Source of the DNA: an uncultured Lachnospiraceae bacterium
GTDB lineage: Bacteria > Bacillota > Clostridia > Lachnospirales > Lachnospiraceae
Direction of reading: 5' to 3'
DNA: 64,000 nucleotides
Assembly (NCBI GenBank): GCA_910578175.1
Contig: CAJTPF010000012.1
Location: 15,308-79,307, forward strand
Below are positions 8,864 to 18,430 of this stretch, piece after piece. The position numbers and the translations under genes were made by a program. Below the pieces are notes generated by a model. That model saw only the letters and a list, made by a program, of their open reading frames with translations. It had not been told where the DNA came from and did not search any database. The stretch's first letter is position 1. Each line of letters opens with the position of its first letter.

Positions 8864-10486
8864 ATGAAAAAAATATTGGCAGTGATTCCGGCCAGGGCCG
8901 GTTCAAAAGGAATACCGAAAAAAAATACAAGATTGATGGCCGGAAAGCCGTTGATCTGTTATGCGATTGAAAATGCATGGAATTCAAATCTGATTACGGA
9001 TATAGCTGTTTCAACCGATGCCGAAGAAGTAAAGGCAGTCGCTTCAAAGTATAAAGTGAAAGTGATCGACAGACCGGAAGAATTGTGCAGGGATGATGTG
9101 ACTTTAGACAGTGTCGTATTTCATGCTTATTGTGAAATGCGGAAGAAACAGGAGTATGATATAATCGTAACGCTTCAGCCTACCTCGCCCCTTCTGAAGG
9201 TTGAAACCCTGGACGCAGCTATAGCGGAACATATTGAAAAAAACAGGGATACAACCATTGCCGTGGTAAATAAGCCACACCTTGCCTGGGGGATGGAGGC
9301 AGGAAATATTGTTCCGTTATATGAAAAGAGGGTTAACAGGCAGTATTTGCCGCCTTACTATAGCGAGACAGGAGCATTTCTTATCGCAGATTCCAGGTGT
9401 GTGACCGAAAAAAGCAGATTTGGAGAAACAGTCGGTGTTTTTGAAATGAATGAAAACGAGTCGGTTGATATAGATTCCAGACAGGACTGGGTGCTGGCGG
9501 AAGCGGAATTATCCAAGAAAAAGATCATCTTCCGGGTGGACGGATATAAAGAGATCGGATTGGGACATGTATACCGGGCGCTGCAGTTAGCCTATAATTT
9601 AACGGAGCATGAAGTATTATTTGTTCTTGACTCGAAAAGTGATTTAGGAATTAATAAAATCAGCAATAGTTTTTTCAGATATGAAATCATTCATTCCAAT
9701 GAAGAGATAACGGATATAATAAAAAGAGAGAATGCAAGTATTCTTGTCAATGATATCCTGGATACCCGGAGAGAATATATGGAACCACTGAAGCAGCTTG
9801 GAATAAGGATAGTTAATTTTGAAGATCTGGGAGAAGGCAGACAGTATGCGGATGCGGTAATAAACGCCTTGTATGAAACGGAAGAAGAGAAAAATATTTA
9901 TTGCGGTGAGAAATATTATTGTGTACGGGATGAGTTTATACTTTATAATGAAAAAGAATTCAGAGAAAAAGTAAATAACGTATTGATCGTTTTCGGTGGG
10001 ACGGACCCTGAAAATCTTACGCTGAAAGTCATTGAGGCAATTGAAAAAACTGGTTATAAAGAAATAAACTACACATGTATATTAGGCATGGGCTATGGTG
10101 ATGAAACATCATTGCTGGAAAAAATAAAAAATATGGATTATAATATACAGATACTGAGAAATGTGAGCAACATTTCCGAATATATGTATAATGCGGATAT
10201 TGCGGTTTCTTCACAGGGAAGGACCATGTACGAACTGGCATGCATGCGGGTTCCGTCAATCATCATTGCACAGAACAGAAGAGAGCAGTCCCATGCTTTT
10301 GGGGATATAGCCAATGGATTTATTAATCTGGGACTGGGAACGGAAATAGACGAGACAACGATAGCAGAAACGTTGCTGTGGCTGATTAAGAGTGATGTGA
10401 TGAGAAAAAATTTATATAACAGGATGAGAAATAAAAATCTCATGCAGGGAATAAGAAGAGTCAAAAGGATCATTTTGGGAGATTGA
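8864..10486 (+). CDS. bifunctional CMP-nonulosonate synthetase / PseG-like UDP-sugar hydrolase
   Basis: Residues 1-215 are a CMP-sialate/nonulosonate cytidylyltransferase: ARAGSKGIPKKN at 10-21, LQPTSPL near 104-110 and the metal-binding VDIDS at 201-205. It would activate a nonulosonic acid with CTP. Residues from about 219 form a PseG-like GT28-fold hydrolase with the expected GLGH motif (His235), FGGTDPEN, and a late SSQGRTMYELACMRVPSI segment. It would release UDP from a 2,4-diamino-sugar. The ATG at 8864 has an upstream GATGAGG site and begins at the family N-terminus, so the upstream TTG at 8801 is rejected. Pathway order is hydrolase, synthase (the NeuB-like product of the next gene), then cytidylyltransferase, so this fusion joins the steps on either side of NeuB. 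The specific sugar (legionaminic-, pseudaminic- or other type) is uncertain. Confidence 0.8.
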   Translation: MKKILAVIPARAGSKGIPKKNTRLMAGKPLICYAIENAWNSNLITDIAVSTDAEEVKAVASKYKVKVIDRPEELCRDDVTLDSVVFHAYCEMRKKQEYDIIVTLQPTSPLLKVETLDAAIAEHIEKNRDTTIAVVNKPHLAWGMEAGNIVPLYEKRVNRQYLPPYYSETGAFLIADSRCVTEKSRFGETVGVFEMNENESVDIDSRQDWVLAEAELSKKKIIFRVDGYKEIGLGHVYRALQLAYNLTEHEVLFVLDSKSDLGINKISNSFFRYEIIHSNEEITDIIKRENASILVNDILDTRREYMEPLKQLGIRIVNFEDLGEGRQYADAVINALYETEEEKNIYCGEKYYCVRDEFILYNEKEFREKVNNVLIVFGGTDPENLTLKVIEAIEKTGYKEINYTCILGMGYGDETSLLEKIKNMDYNIQILRNVSNISEYMYNADIAVSSQGRTMYELACMRVPSIIIAQNRREQSHAFGDIANGFINLGLGTEIDETTIAETLLWLIKSDVMRKNLYNRMRNKNLMQGIRRVKRIILGD

Positions 10487-10530
10487 AAAAACATTGGCCT
10501 GACCGGGCGGAATGGAGGAACGATTGAAGT

Positions 10531-11598
10531 ATGAAAGGATATTTTGAAGCGCTGGAGGAACAGGGCTATTATCTGATAGCGGAAATAGGCGTTAACTACT
10601 ATGATATTGCGGCAAAAAACGGAATATCATTATTGGATGCTGCAAAATTGATGATAAAAGAAGCGAAAGAATGTGGCCTGAATGCCGTTAAATTTCAATC
10701 CTATAAAGCAGAAAAGCTGGCGGCAAGGATTTCTCCTTCTTATTGGGATCTGAGTGAGGAAAGCACAAGATCACAGTTTGAATTATTCAAAAAATATGAT
10801 CTGTTTGGTGAGAATGAATATAAAATCCTGAAAGATTACTGTGATGAACTGGGAATTATGTTTATGTCCACGCCTTTTGATTTTGAAGCGGCGGACTATC
10901 TGCAGAAGCTTATGGAAGTCTATAAGATATCATCTTCCGATATTACCAATCTTCCTTTTCTGGAACATATTGCGAAGAAGAATAAACCTGTGATCATATC
11001 CACAGGCGCTTCAAATCTGGATGAAATTCACAGAGCCATAGAAGCGATCAGGAGATATAACACACATCGCCTTACGATCATGCATTGCGTGCTGGAATAT
11101 CCCACACCGCTGCAACATGCCAATCTGTTGAAAATTCAAAGCCTGATGAAGGAATTTCCAGATGAGATCATCGGTTATTCCGACCATACCAAACCAACCG
11201 GTGATGCCATTGTGCAAACGGTTGCATTTGGTATGGGAGCCCGGGTGATAGAAAAGCATTTTACACTGGATAAAACGTTAAGAGGGAATGACCATTATCA
11301 TGCAATGGATACCGGAGATGCAAAAAAAATAATCCAAAACTTAAAGCTGGTAACACAAATAAAAGGTGATGCCGCCATATCCTGCCTGGAGAGCGAATGT
11401 CTGGCAAGGGAAAATGCCAGAAGATCCATAGTTGCCAAATGTGATATTAAGGCCGGAACAGAAATTAAAAAAGAGTTGTTAACCTTTAAAAGACCGGGAA
11501 TAGGAATTTCACCGGACAGATTATCAGATATCATCGGTAAGCAGGCGGTTACAGATATTGAAGAGGATACGATATTAAAGGAAGATATGTTTAAATAG
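10531..11598 (+). CDS. NeuB-family N-acetylneuraminate/nonulosonate synthase
   Basis: This is a NeuB-type enzyme that condenses phosphoenolpyruvate with a six-carbon amino sugar to make a nine-carbon nonulosonic acid. Visible landmarks are LIAEIGVN at the N-terminus, AVKFQSYKAEKL, MSTPFDFEAADYL, ISTGASNLDEI, IGYSDHTKPTG and EKHFTLDKTLRGNDH, where the two histidines coordinate the metal ion. A C-terminal SAF antifreeze-like domain is present (RRSIVAKCDIKAGTEI). The family-typical N-H after AE.GV is N-Y here (VNYYD), and the protein is clearly different from the PseI encoded at 28220. The length of 355 residues is normal. It follows the fused cytidylyltransferase/PseG-like gene by 44 bases. The sugar made cannot be fixed from sequence. 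Confidence 0.8.
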   Translation: MKGYFEALEEQGYYLIAEIGVNYYDIAAKNGISLLDAAKLMIKEAKECGLNAVKFQSYKAEKLAARISPSYWDLSEESTRSQFELFKKYDLFGENEYKILKDYCDELGIMFMSTPFDFEAADYLQKLMEVYKISSSDITNLPFLEHIAKKNKPVIISTGASNLDEIHRAIEAIRRYNTHRLTIMHCVLEYPTPLQHANLLKIQSLMKEFPDEIIGYSDHTKPTGDAIVQTVAFGMGARVIEKHFTLDKTLRGNDHYHAMDTGDAKKIIQNLKLVTQIKGDAAISCLESECLARENARRSIVAKCDIKAGTEIKKELLTFKRPGIGISPDRLSDIIGKQAVTDIEEDTILKEDMFK

Positions 11599-11607
11599 GA
11601 GAAAAAT

Positions 11608-13506
11608 ATGATAGATATAATTTTTCCGGCAGATAAAATAAAAAAGGGCAGCCGTATCGTTATATGGGGAGCAGATATTACGGGAATGTGTTTCTGTGAA
11701 CAGATCATGAGCCTGAAACATGCAGATATTGTTTCTTTTATTGATAATAAGATTGAAACAGGATATAGAAATATACGTACAAAGAAACCGGAATGGCTGC
11801 GAACAAATGATCAGAGTTATGATTATATATTGATTGGTTCTGTTAATCTAAAATCCATGAATGAAATAACAAGAATTTTGACTGAAGAATATAATATTTC
11901 CAGGGATCGAATAGTTGCCGAAGGATATATACCGTTTATCAAGTCTTCAGGAATTGCGGATATAAATTCCCCTTATGAGATAACCGAAATGTTACGGAAA
12001 TCTGGGGATAACAATGAGATTTCAGAAAAATCCATAAAATATCTGATTGATACCCTGAATGACCAGGAAGTGATTACTGCCATAAGAAGCCTTTTCAGCA
12101 GTAATGGATCGGTAAAAACAAGGTTAACCTGTGCGTATATTTTATTTTCGGTGAATGCAGGTGACGGTGAATTGCTTGAATCGACTTATAAGATTTTGAA
12201 AAAATGCTCAATGAGTAATCCGATATGGTCTCATTATTTTATGTTTAATTTTTTAAATTATGTTGTGATGAAACATCCTGAGTTTCGATATCATAATTAT
12301 TATCTTGACAGAAGAAAGATAATGAGCGATATATCTGATTTAATATACAAAAATAAAAAAAGAAAAGCTTTGGTAAAAGAAAAGAGGATTGCAATTGCTT
12401 CTTCGGCACCATTGTTAGGCGGGGATTGGCATATAACCAAATTGGTTGCCGGGCTGGCCAATGGTCTGAGCAGAAACGGATATGATGTAGCTGTTTTTAT
12501 TGAATCAGGAGTATACTCAAAAGAAGACTTTTTTATTGGTACATATTTTGTTAAAACCGACGGTCTTTTAGGTTACGAAAGAAGTAACAGGAAGGCATTT
12601 GATGAGGATATACCGGTTTTTTATTCAGAAGGGAACTCTATGGGTGAACATGCAAATGATTATGTGGATAAAATAGTTGATTATAATCCTGAAAGTGTTG
12701 TTATTTTTGGTGCAGACCGGACATGCGCAACAAGAATTTTATATGATTTATTTCCGATTGTATTTATTCCAACCATTACAGATGGATCCATTGCATATTT
12801 TCATTGTATGGTATGTACAAGTATCACTCCATTTCTGACTATAAATGATAAATTTCCTTGGATATCGGAAAAACAGGAGTTGATGGAATGTGAGCCTTTA
12901 CTTATATTACCTGTTTGTGAAAATGTATATAAGCGGGAGGACAGGGGATGGAAAGAAGAATTTATTGTAGTGACGGTAGGAAACAGATTGGAATCCGAAT
13001 TGAATAATGAATTTATTGATGTAATCTGCAGGGAAATAAAAAACAGAGAAACTTTAAAATGGGTGATTATTGGAATATCATCGTTTACATATATCAGTGA
13101 GAAATATGATGAACTTGTAAAAAAGAAGAAAATCGAATTTATAACTTATGAAAAAGATTTATCGGCGTTATATAAAATCGTGGATGTATATCTTAATCCC
13201 GACAGAATTGGAGGAGGAACATCAGTTGCATGGGCCATGCTGGAAGGCATACCAGTGATTACATTGGATTTAGCATTAGACGGCTGCAATTGGGTAGGCA
13301 GGGAGAATGCCATTCATGGAGATTATAATGAGCTTGTAAAAGAACTGAAAAGATTGCAGGATGACAAAGAATATTATATGAATAAAAGTATAACAATGAA
13401 AGAAAAGGCTCTGAAGAGAAGTGGTGAAACACATGTTAGGGGGGTTATAGAAATAATAAATAAAGCAGTTGAGATTTTTAATCAACAAAAGAAAGAAGGA
13501 GAATAA
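11608..13506 (+). CDS. Rossmann module fused to GT-B glycosyltransferase
   Basis: The first ~110 residues repeat the small nucleotide-binding module of this locus (RIVIWGADITGMCFCEQI, SFIDNKIETG, YDYILIGSVNL). A helical linker of about 140 residues follows. A glycosyltransferase begins near residue 260 (IAIASSAPLLGGDWHITKLV). The C-terminal half has FIVVTVGNRL and the motif YLNPDRIGGGTSVAWAMLEG. The NP-x-R-x-GGGTS element is shared with the 914-residue glycosyltransferase at 24670 (NPKRKGGGTSAFEAM), so these two may be related in donor binding. The ATG at 11608 follows AGGAGAAAAAT. The stop overlaps the start of the next gene by one base. It likely adds a sugar to the flagellar glycan or to flagellin; donor unknown. 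Confidence 0.7.
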   Translation: MIDIIFPADKIKKGSRIVIWGADITGMCFCEQIMSLKHADIVSFIDNKIETGYRNIRTKKPEWLRTNDQSYDYILIGSVNLKSMNEITRILTEEYNISRDRIVAEGYIPFIKSSGIADINSPYEITEMLRKSGDNNEISEKSIKYLIDTLNDQEVITAIRSLFSSNGSVKTRLTCAYILFSVNAGDGELLESTYKILKKCSMSNPIWSHYFMFNFLNYVVMKHPEFRYHNYYLDRRKIMSDISDLIYKNKKRKALVKEKRIAIASSAPLLGGDWHITKLVAGLANGLSRNGYDVAVFIESGVYSKEDFFIGTYFVKTDGLLGYERSNRKAFDEDIPVFYSEGNSMGEHANDYVDKIVDYNPESVVIFGADRTCATRILYDLFPIVFIPTITDGSIAYFHCMVCTSITPFLTINDKFPWISEKQELMECEPLLILPVCENVYKREDRGWKEEFIVVTVGNRLESELNNEFIDVICREIKNRETLKWVIIGISSFTYISEKYDELVKKKKIEFITYEKDLSALYKIVDVYLNPDRIGGGTSVAWAMLEGIPVITLDLALDGCNWVGRENAIHGDYNELVKELKRLQDDKEYYMNKSITMKEKALKRSGETHVRGVIEIINKAVEIFNQQKKEGE

Positions 13507-14636
13507 TGATACCATTTAATAAAGCAGTATATCTGCCAGCTGCATTTGAACATGTGGCAGATGTTGTTAAATCAAGTAAAATTGCAGGTGATGGAAAATA
13601 TACAAAATTATGCAGTGAATGGATGGAAAAACGGTTTTGTGCTAAAAAGGTACTTATGACCACTTCATGTACGGCAGCATTGGAAATGACTGCTATCTTA
13701 TTAAATATACAGCCGGGTGATGAGGTAATAATGCCGTCTTATACGTTTGTTTCTACTGCGAATGCTTTTGTACTTCATGGGGCCAAATGTGTTTTTGTGG
13801 ATATTCGTCCGGATACGATGAATATAGATGAAAAGTTGATTGAAGATGCGATTACAGAAAAAACGAAAGCAATTGTTGTAGTCCATTACGCCGGTGTTTC
13901 TAGTGAGATGGAAACAATTATGAATATATCAAAAAAATATAATATTCCAGTGGTGGAGGATGCAGCACAGGGAGTGATGGCTGCTTATAAAGACAAAGCA
14001 TTAGGAACGATTGGCGATTTTGGATGTTACAGTTTTCACGAAACAAAGAATTATACTATGGGAGAAGGTGGGGCGCTTGTAATTAACAATGAAAAATATT
14101 TGGAAAGAGCAGAGATTATTCGGGAAAAAGGAACCAATAGAAGTAAATTTTATCGTGGAGAGATCGATAAATATACCTGGGTAGATATAGGGTCATCTTT
14201 TCTGCCGAGTGAGTTTAATGTCTCGTATTTATATGGACAACTGTTGATGGCGGATGAGATAAATAATAATAGAATAGAAAGTTGGAAATTTTATTATGAA
14301 AATTTAAAAAAATATGAAGATCAGGGAATTATTGAACTGCCGAATGTTCCGTTGCACTGCGCACATAATGCTCATATGTTCTGGCTTAAATGGAAAGATG
14401 TGAACCAGAGAAGTGATTTTATCAATTACATGAGAGAGAAAAAAATAAGCTGTGTATTTCATTATGTACCACTACATTCATCATATGGTGGTAATAAATA
14501 TGGCAGAATGGATCAAGACAGATATACTACGATGGAGAGTGAAAGACTGGTACGTCTGCCAATGTTTTATGCCTTAAAAAAAGAGGAATTGGAATATATG
14601 TTAGGGGTGATAACTGAATTTATTCATATGTTATAG
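13506..14636 (+). CDS. wecE: dTDP-4-amino-4,6-dideoxygalactose transaminase-like (WecE/RffA family)
   Basis: A PLP-dependent DegT/DnrJ/EryC1-family aminotransferase. The sequence closely follows E. coli WecE through MIPFNKA, GDEVIMPSYTFVSTANAFVL, FVDIRPDTMNID, VVHYAG, VEDAAQGV, IREKGTNR and VFHYVPLHSS. The PLP-binding lysine is Lys181 in SFHETKNYT, the same position as in E. coli. WecE transfers an amino group from glutamate to dTDP-4-keto-6-deoxyglucose to give dTDP-Fuc4N. No dTDP-glucose pyrophosphorylase or dehydratase (RmlA/RmlB) is in the window, so the substrate must be made elsewhere. Fuc4N-type sugars are usually N-acylated, which could be the job of the NeuD-like enzyme at 15714. The ATG overlaps the preceding stop. 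The family is secure; the exact substrate is inferred. Confidence 0.8.
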   Translation: MIPFNKAVYLPAAFEHVADVVKSSKIAGDGKYTKLCSEWMEKRFCAKKVLMTTSCTAALEMTAILLNIQPGDEVIMPSYTFVSTANAFVLHGAKCVFVDIRPDTMNIDEKLIEDAITEKTKAIVVVHYAGVSSEMETIMNISKKYNIPVVEDAAQGVMAAYKDKALGTIGDFGCYSFHETKNYTMGEGGALVINNEKYLERAEIIREKGTNRSKFYRGEIDKYTWVDIGSSFLPSEFNVSYLYGQLLMADEINNNRIESWKFYYENLKKYEDQGIIELPNVPLHCAHNAHMFWLKWKDVNQRSDFINYMREKKISCVFHYVPLHSSYGGNKYGRMDQDRYTTMESERLVRLPMFYALKKEELEYMLGVITEFIHML

Positions 14637-14707
14637 TGTTTAACGGAAATTAGCATTATTGCTTTTTAAAAATGAAATTAAATATGGATTATGGAAAGGA
14701 ATTAATT

Positions 14708-15607
14708 ATGAACTGGAAAAAACTTGGAAGAATATATGAACCTGAAAATATATATGAAGGAGGGGTGTTCACTCATGGGTCAAATCCTTTTCCTGTCAAT
14801 ATAGAAGAGGATATTTTCCGTATTTTTTACAATATTAGAGATGAAAAAAACAGGTCACATTTAACATATTTAGATTTTGATATAGAGCATAAAACGATTA
14901 TAAAAGTTGCATCAAAACCGATTCTCTCACCTGGCATACCGGGAATGTTTGATGATTCAGGTTGTTCATTAGGTTGTGTTTTGGATTTTGAAGATAAGAA
15001 ATATATTTATTATCTTGGATGGAATTTGGGAGTTACTGTCCCTTGGATGAATTATATCGGTCTGGCTATATATAATATGAGTGATGATACCTGTCAGAAA
15101 TTTTCAAATGTTCCAATTGTAGAAAGAAATGAAATAGACTATTTATCGATGTCATACCCATATGTAATTGAAGAGAATGGAAAGTTCCGTATGTGGTATG
15201 GTTCCAATATACAATGGGGAGAAAAGAAACGTGATATGAACCATGTTATAAAATATGCTGAGTCTGAAGATGGAATTCATTGGAAGAGAGACGGAAGCAT
15301 CTGCATTCAGGGTAAAGATGAAAGCGAATATGCATTTTCAAAGCCGTCAGTTATTTTTGAGAATGGTATATATAAAATGTGGTATTCATACCGAGGTGAA
15401 AAATATAGAATTGGTTATGCAGAGTCTGTAGATGGGATTAGATGGACACGAAAAGATAATAAGTCAGGAATTGGTGTATCCAGTGAAGGATGGGATTCGG
15501 AAATGGTAGATTATCCTGTAGTATTCAAACACAAAGAAGCTGTGTATATGTTATATTGTGGTAATGGTTATGGTAAAACGGGATTTGGTCTGGCTATACT
15601 TGAGTAA
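14708..15607 (+). CDS. beta-propeller glycosidase-like protein (GH43/GH32/GH130-type fold)
   Basis: Repeated blades of the five-bladed propeller family are visible: FRIFYNIRDEKNRSH, FRMWYGSNIQWG with YAESEDGIHWKR, and YKMWYSYRGEKYRIGYAES followed by DGIRWTR. This pattern is typical of proteins in glycan biosynthesis loci that are annotated as glycosidases but have no proven activity. There is no signal peptide, so it is likely cytoplasmic. The ATG at 14708 has AAAGGA seven bases upstream and is preferred over the ATG at 14672. It sits between the WecE-like aminotransferase and a NeuD-like acyltransferase, so it may act on, or bind, an intermediate of the amino-sugar branch. This is inference. 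No hydrolase activity is claimed, because I cannot place the catalytic acids. Confidence 0.6.
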   Translation: MNWKKLGRIYEPENIYEGGVFTHGSNPFPVNIEEDIFRIFYNIRDEKNRSHLTYLDFDIEHKTIIKVASKPILSPGIPGMFDDSGCSLGCVLDFEDKKYIYYLGWNLGVTVPWMNYIGLAIYNMSDDTCQKFSNVPIVERNEIDYLSMSYPYVIEENGKFRMWYGSNIQWGEKKRDMNHVIKYAESEDGIHWKRDGSICIQGKDESEYAFSKPSVIFENGIYKMWYSYRGEKYRIGYAESVDGIRWTRKDNKSGIGVSSEGWDSEMVDYPVVFKHKEAVYMLYCGNGYGKTGFGLAILE

Positions 15608-15713
15608 TGTTGTTAAGTTAAAATCAGATTGAAAGAAATTTTATATAGAAAGGAAGCATATCAGTTACTCTTTTTCAGTTATCTGATTTATTTTTGTAGC
15701 TGCGTGGAAAAAA

Positions 15714-16394
15714 ATGAAAAAATTGATAATTTTTGGAATTGATGATATGGCGGAAGTTGCAAAGTTTTTTTTTGACAATGATTCCGAATATCGAGTGGAA
15801 GCATTTACTGTGGATCGGGAATATAGGAAAAGAGATACATTCTGCGAATTACCGGTTTATGATTTTGAAGATATAGAGAGAAAGTTTTCTACAGATGAAT
15901 ATGAGATGTTTATCGCAATTGGTTATTCGCATGTGAATAAAATAAGAGAAGAAAAATATAATGCTGCAAAGCAAAAAGGGTATAAACTCGCCAGTTATAT
16001 CAGTTCACATATTACCTGTTGGATTGATAAAGAACAGATTGGAGATAATTGTTTTATTTTGGAGGATAATACGATTCAGCCGTTTGTTCAGATTGGAGAC
16101 AATGTTGTTTTATGGAGTGGGAATCATATTGGTCATCATGCCAGAATTGGAAACCATGTTTTTATTACATCTCATACAGTGTTATCTGGCAGAACCTGTG
16201 TCGGAGACAATTGTTTTATAGGAGTAAATGCAACCGTCAATGATCATGTTACAATAGCTGCCGGTTGTGTGATAGGTTCTGGTGCGTTGATTACAAGAGA
16301 TACGGAGCCGGGGGCTGTTTACAAAAATCAATATACATCTAAATATATTAAAACAAGCAATGAACTTAATTACTTTAAAAGTCATAATGAGTAG
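15714..16394 (+). CDS. NeuD/PglD-type sugar O/N-acyltransferase
   Basis: A two-domain acyltransferase. The N-terminal Rossmann module is KLIIFGIDDMAEVAKFFF...FTVD. It is followed by a left-handed beta-helix of hexapeptide repeats (IGDNCFILEDNTIQPFVQIG, IGHHARIGNHVFI, VGDNCFIGVNATV), with the histidine of the NHIGHHA segment as a likely catalytic base. These enzymes transfer acetyl, or another acyl group, from CoA to a sugar amine or hydroxyl. The 226-residue length is usual for the family. It lies between the propeller protein and WbqC, downstream of WecE, so N-acylation of a Fuc4N-type amino sugar is a reasonable guess. The ribosome site is weak (GTGGA). A second paralogue is at 19789. Confidence 0.75.
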   Translation: MKKLIIFGIDDMAEVAKFFFDNDSEYRVEAFTVDREYRKRDTFCELPVYDFEDIERKFSTDEYEMFIAIGYSHVNKIREEKYNAAKQKGYKLASYISSHITCWIDKEQIGDNCFILEDNTIQPFVQIGDNVVLWSGNHIGHHARIGNHVFITSHTVLSGRTCVGDNCFIGVNATVNDHVTIAAGCVIGSGALITRDTEPGAVYKNQYTSKYIKTSNELNYFKSHNE

Positions 16395-16441
16395 CATTTG
16401 AATTTATAAAAATCATGAATTCTGTTTTAAGGAGAAAATTA

Positions 16442-17134
16442 ATGAAAAAAGTGGCGATTTTACAGTCAAATTATATTCCCTGGAAGGGGTATTTTGATAT
16501 GATTAATATGGTTGATGAGTTTGTTTTGTATGACGATATGCAGTATACAAAAAGGGATTGGAGAAACCGGAATATTATAAAGACATTCCAGGGAATGCAA
16601 TGGATAAGTATCCCGGTTGCCACAAAAGGGAAGTTTTACCAAAAGATTAATGAAACAGAAGTTATTTCATCTGAATGGGTGGATGAGCACTGGAAAACAT
16701 TACAGTATAATTATGCAAGAGCTAAGCACTTTGATGAATATTCTGAAACTATAAAAGAATTATATGAGCAGTGCAGGGAAGAAAAATATTTAAGCAGGAT
16801 TAATTATATATTTCTGAAAAAAATATGTGAGATATTAAATATTGATACAAAAATAACATGGTCATCGGAATATAATTTAATTGACGGAAAAACGGAAAAA
16901 CTGGTAGGAATATGTAAACAAGCCGGTGCAGATTGTTATCTGTCAGGTCCGGCAGCCAAAGACTATATTGAGAATGAATTGTTTGCTAATGAAAGTATTG
17001 CACTGGAATATATGGATTATTCAGGATATAAAGAGTATTCTCAGTTGCATGGAGAGTTTCTGCATTCCGTTACTATTTTGGATATGATTTTTAATCTGGG
17101 AAAAGAGACGAATCAATATATGAAAAGTTTTTGA
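16442..17134 (+). CDS. WbqC-like family protein
   Basis: The N-terminus KVAILQSNYIPWKGYFDMI (about residues 3-21) and YDDMQYTKRDWRNRN are the hallmark of the WbqC family. These proteins are widespread in polysaccharide and flagellar glycan loci next to amino-sugar genes. Their chemical role is not established; they are often thought to help transfer an acyl or amino-acyl group. The ATG at 16442 is eight bases after AAGGAGA, so the upstream ATG at 16415 is rejected. The length of 230 residues fits the family. It follows the NeuD-like gene by 47 bases in the same orientation. Together with WecE and the NeuD-like enzyme it suggests a modified 4-amino-4,6-dideoxyhexose in this glycan. Confidence 0.75.
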   Translation: MKKVAILQSNYIPWKGYFDMINMVDEFVLYDDMQYTKRDWRNRNIIKTFQGMQWISIPVATKGKFYQKINETEVISSEWVDEHWKTLQYNYARAKHFDEYSETIKELYEQCREEKYLSRINYIFLKKICEILNIDTKITWSSEYNLIDGKTEKLVGICKQAGADCYLSGPAAKDYIENELFANESIALEYMDYSGYKEYSQLHGEFLHSVTILDMIFNLGKETNQYMKSF

Positions 17135-17173
17135 GATTATTGAAATTTTATTATTCGAAAGGAAATCTGCTTC

Positions 17174-18331
17174 ATGAAAATACTTTTTTTAAGCAGCGAA
17201 GCAATAAAGTTATTTGATTTGCCCTGGGCATTTATGGAAGCCGGTCATACAGTCGAAAGTATTGATGCTGTATTTAAGTTTAATGAACATATCAAAGAAG
17301 CGGATGAAATACTGATTCAAAAATTATCTGAGACAAAGTATGATTTTGTAATGAGTTATGATTTTTTACCTGTGATTTCAGATATATGTAACCGATTGAA
17401 TGTAAAATATGTTTCATGGACGTTTGATTCTCCGCTATATACATTATATACACCGGAAGCCAGATATATCTGTAATTATATTTTTGTATTTGATAAAGGA
17501 CAATATGAACGATTGAAGAAATTCGGCATTCCGCATCTGTTCCATCTTCCGATGGCCATCAATCAAACCAGGATCAGTGGAATTGATATTTCACGGGAAG
17601 ATGAGATACAGTTTCGGTCAGACATATCTTTTGTAGGGAATTTATACCATGATAATTTATATAATCAGATAAAACCTTACTTAACTGAAAATAATCAACA
17701 GTATTTTGAACAGATATTAAATCATATATTTAATGATTTTTTGGAAAAAAATATTGAATCCTATGTAGGAGATGAAATAGTTACGTTTTTCAACAATGCG
17801 CTGAATCGGGAATCCAGAAACCAATATCTGATGACTGACCGATACTATTATGCAGATCAGATCTTTTCGCGAAAAGTATCTGAAATGGACAGGATTGGCA
17901 TGCTCAATCGATTAGGAAAAAAGTTCCAGATCCGGTTATACACAAGTAATGACACCTCCATGATTCAGAATGTAGATCTGAAACCGGCAGTCAGTTATGA
18001 AAATGATATGAATAAAGTATTTTATCTGTCAAAGATTAATATTAACCAGACCATCCGTTCCATTGAAACCGGATTGCCTCTTCGGATTTTTGATATAATG
18101 GGAAGCGGCGGCTTTCTATTGACGAATTATCAGGAGGAATTAGAGGATTATTTTAAAATAGATGAGGATTTAGTGGTATATCGTTCATTTGATGAACTGG
18201 AGGATAAATGTCGGTATTATCTTACACATGAGAAAGAAAGACTGCAGATATTAATGAATGGGTACAAAAAAGTGTGTGAGAATCATACATATGGGCATAG
18301 GGTCAAGCAGATTTTACGTTGCATAAAATGA
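17174..18331 (+). CDS. CgeB/DUF3880-type glycosyltransferase
   Basis: The N-terminal half has the DUF3880-like segment YDFVMSYDFLPVISDIC and VSWTFDSPLYTLYTPEA. The C-terminal half is a CgeB-like GT1 region with SDISFVGNLYHDNLYNQI, INQTIRSIETGLPLRIFDIM and GSGGFLLTNYQEELEDYF, ending with the usual helical tail (HTYGHRVKQI). The 391-residue protein at 31588 in the second operon has the same architecture and near-identical motif order, so the two are paralogues serving the two halves of the island. The length of 385 residues is typical. The ATG at 17174 follows AAAGGAAAT. It probably adds one sugar to the glycan; the donor is unknown. Confidence 0.7.
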   Translation: MKILFLSSEAIKLFDLPWAFMEAGHTVESIDAVFKFNEHIKEADEILIQKLSETKYDFVMSYDFLPVISDICNRLNVKYVSWTFDSPLYTLYTPEARYICNYIFVFDKGQYERLKKFGIPHLFHLPMAINQTRISGIDISREDEIQFRSDISFVGNLYHDNLYNQIKPYLTENNQQYFEQILNHIFNDFLEKNIESYVGDEIVTFFNNALNRESRNQYLMTDRYYYADQIFSRKVSEMDRIGMLNRLGKKFQIRLYTSNDTSMIQNVDLKPAVSYENDMNKVFYLSKININQTIRSIETGLPLRIFDIMGSGGFLLTNYQEELEDYFKIDEDLVVYRSFDELEDKCRYYLTHEKERLQILMNGYKKVCENHTYGHRVKQILRCIK

Positions 18332-18430
18332 ATTCAGGCTCAAAATAAGTATTATTCATAATTTGTTCAGAATTACCGATATCTAAGTTGATTTTAAATG
18401 GTAATACTTTTGAATCAACAGGAGATATTT

